NCBI RefSeq assembly: GCF_050908995.1
Contig: NC_135126.1
Span: 10,230,001-10,294,000 of the forward strand
Source: Andrena cerasifolii
Lineage: Eukaryota; Arthropoda; Insecta; Hymenoptera; Andrenidae
Reading direction: 5' to 3'
Length of the DNA stretch: 64,000 bases
The notes below the pieces were generated by a model, which saw nothing but the letters and a program-made list of their open reading frames with translations, made no database searches and was not told the DNA's origin. The translations under genes were made by a program, and so were the position numbers. Of this stretch, positions 63,155 through 64,000 are shown in pieces. Position 1 is the stretch's first letter. Each line of letters opens with the position of its first letter.

Positions 63155-63493
63155 GGGGAGACCGGGGCTAGTTGTTACACTTTTCAGTTTTTTATTTCTT
63201 TTTTGCATTCCATTTTCACTGATTCAAACGTGGTAATATTAATTTACATACATTTATCTGTCTGCTCGGTAGAAAAGATTGAAGTGGAAAGAGAAAAGTT
63301 ACTATTAGTACCGAAAACACAGAAAACTGTAATAAAGTGACAACGCGTGAACCGACTACAAACAAACTACATTGACAACTGTGTATGGTTGAAACACATC
63401 AACCACTTCATCGTCGAAGTGATAGTCCAAGCAAAAAAAATTTCAACGGCTTTGTAACAACCTGCCCCTGTAACAACTAGCCCCGGTCTCCCC
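63155..63493. mobile_element. TA-flanked MITE, family C (GGGGAG-type ends)
   Basis: A 339-bp element with perfect 25-bp inverted termini whose first 20 bases are GGGGAGACCGGGGCTAGTTG, flanked by TA at 63153-63154 and 63494-63495. A second copy of the core, GGGGCAGGTTGTTACA on the minus strand, lies directly inside the right terminus (63453-63468), so the right end carries the motif twice in tandem. It has no transposase. The core is close to that of family B (33125), suggesting a common or closely related transposase. The perfect termini indicate it is the least decayed of the four. Confidence 0.85.
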
Positions 63494-63495
63494 TA

Positions 63496-64000
63496 TTGAA
63501 ACCTAAGACGGTCGTTGGGAGTATTTTGAAAGCGGAGTGCCACGAGGACGAATGTACAGTTACGATCTCCTCTATCGATGCTCGAATGCAAGCCAGAGGC
63601 AATGGATTCGAAGAAGAAATCACGGCCGCGGGATGAGCCCGATTTCGACGCGCGCGTCCAGAAACCCCTCGGCCGTCCATATAATAATTAATGCGGAGGC
63701 GTTTGAAGTACGGCACACCCATCGGAACTCAATCAAGCTGGCTGGAGAGGTAAGGGGCTTTACGGAGGTGAACCACGGGGTCCGGCTTATCTCGAAACTC
63801 CCAGTCATCCTAATCAATAGCGTTGCTGGTGAACAAGATGACGGCGTCGTCTCCTCTCGCGTTCGATGCCCGTCGTTCCTGCTCGCTGCACGTTTTCTAA
63901 CGGTGGCCATCGCGCGACCACTCGCGATCCTCCGCGTTACGCGTTAATCGAAACGATCGGGCAATTAAACGGGTGTCTAGTGTCTCGTCGCCTCATCTTC
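63496..64000. other. gene-free stretch to window end
   Basis: No gene or repeat recognised. The sequence is CG-rich and simply continues past the edge of the window. Confidence 0.5.

Noticed and set aside
1..64000. CRISPR arrays, bacterial operons, riboswitches and prophage features
   Set aside because: No spaced direct repeats, no ribosome-binding-site-led gene strings and no bacterial gene families; the DNA is eukaryotic in character.

Overview
The window looks like non-coding DNA from an insect genome, most likely a hymenopteran (bee, ant or wasp). The evidence is indirect: no operons, no long open frames with recognisable protein families, and CpG dinucleotides that are abundant rather than depleted. 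GC-rich, CG-dense sequence alternates with short A/T-rich islands, and the mobile elements are non-autonomous DNA transposons typical of insects (Tc1/mariner-like, piggyBac-like, Transib-like, possibly Helitron). No species can be named from the sequence. I found no protein-coding exon, tRNA or rRNA that I can support. The open frames that exist are Arg/Ser/Pro-rich by-products of the GC- and CpG-rich composition. The region is best read as intergenic or as large introns. Layout: 1-6194 is gene-free with a (GA)n tract at 4687-4755. A piggyBac-like MITE with TTAA ends lies at 6199-6455. 6460-15351 is gene-free, with one promoter-like stretch near 14167-14230. A fold-back element with a Transib-like end is at 15352-15725, and a Helitron-like remnant is at 18615-18811. 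Four elements share TA flanks and ends beginning GGGGAG or close to it: 20324-21081, 33125-34015, 35845-36704 and 63155-63493. A candidate 17-nt microexon with strong splice signals is at 25297-25313, an unexplained A/T-rich island at 26380-26960, and a CCAAT/PHO-like site pair near 27431-27463. A well-preserved Transib-type MITE (5-bp duplication CGCCG, end CACAGTG) occupies 43480-44128. A 2 x 59 bp tandem duplication is at 51023-51140. A Tc1-like element with IR/DR-type ends and a broken transposase lies at 53747-54577. The rest is gene-free GC-rich DNA with simple repeats. Nothing here forms a pathway. The coherent theme is the set of DNA-transposon derivatives that make up most of the A/T-rich islands. 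The most interesting pattern is that the four GGGGAG-end elements each repeat their own terminal core motif several times internally, as expected of arrays of transposase- or host-factor-binding sites.
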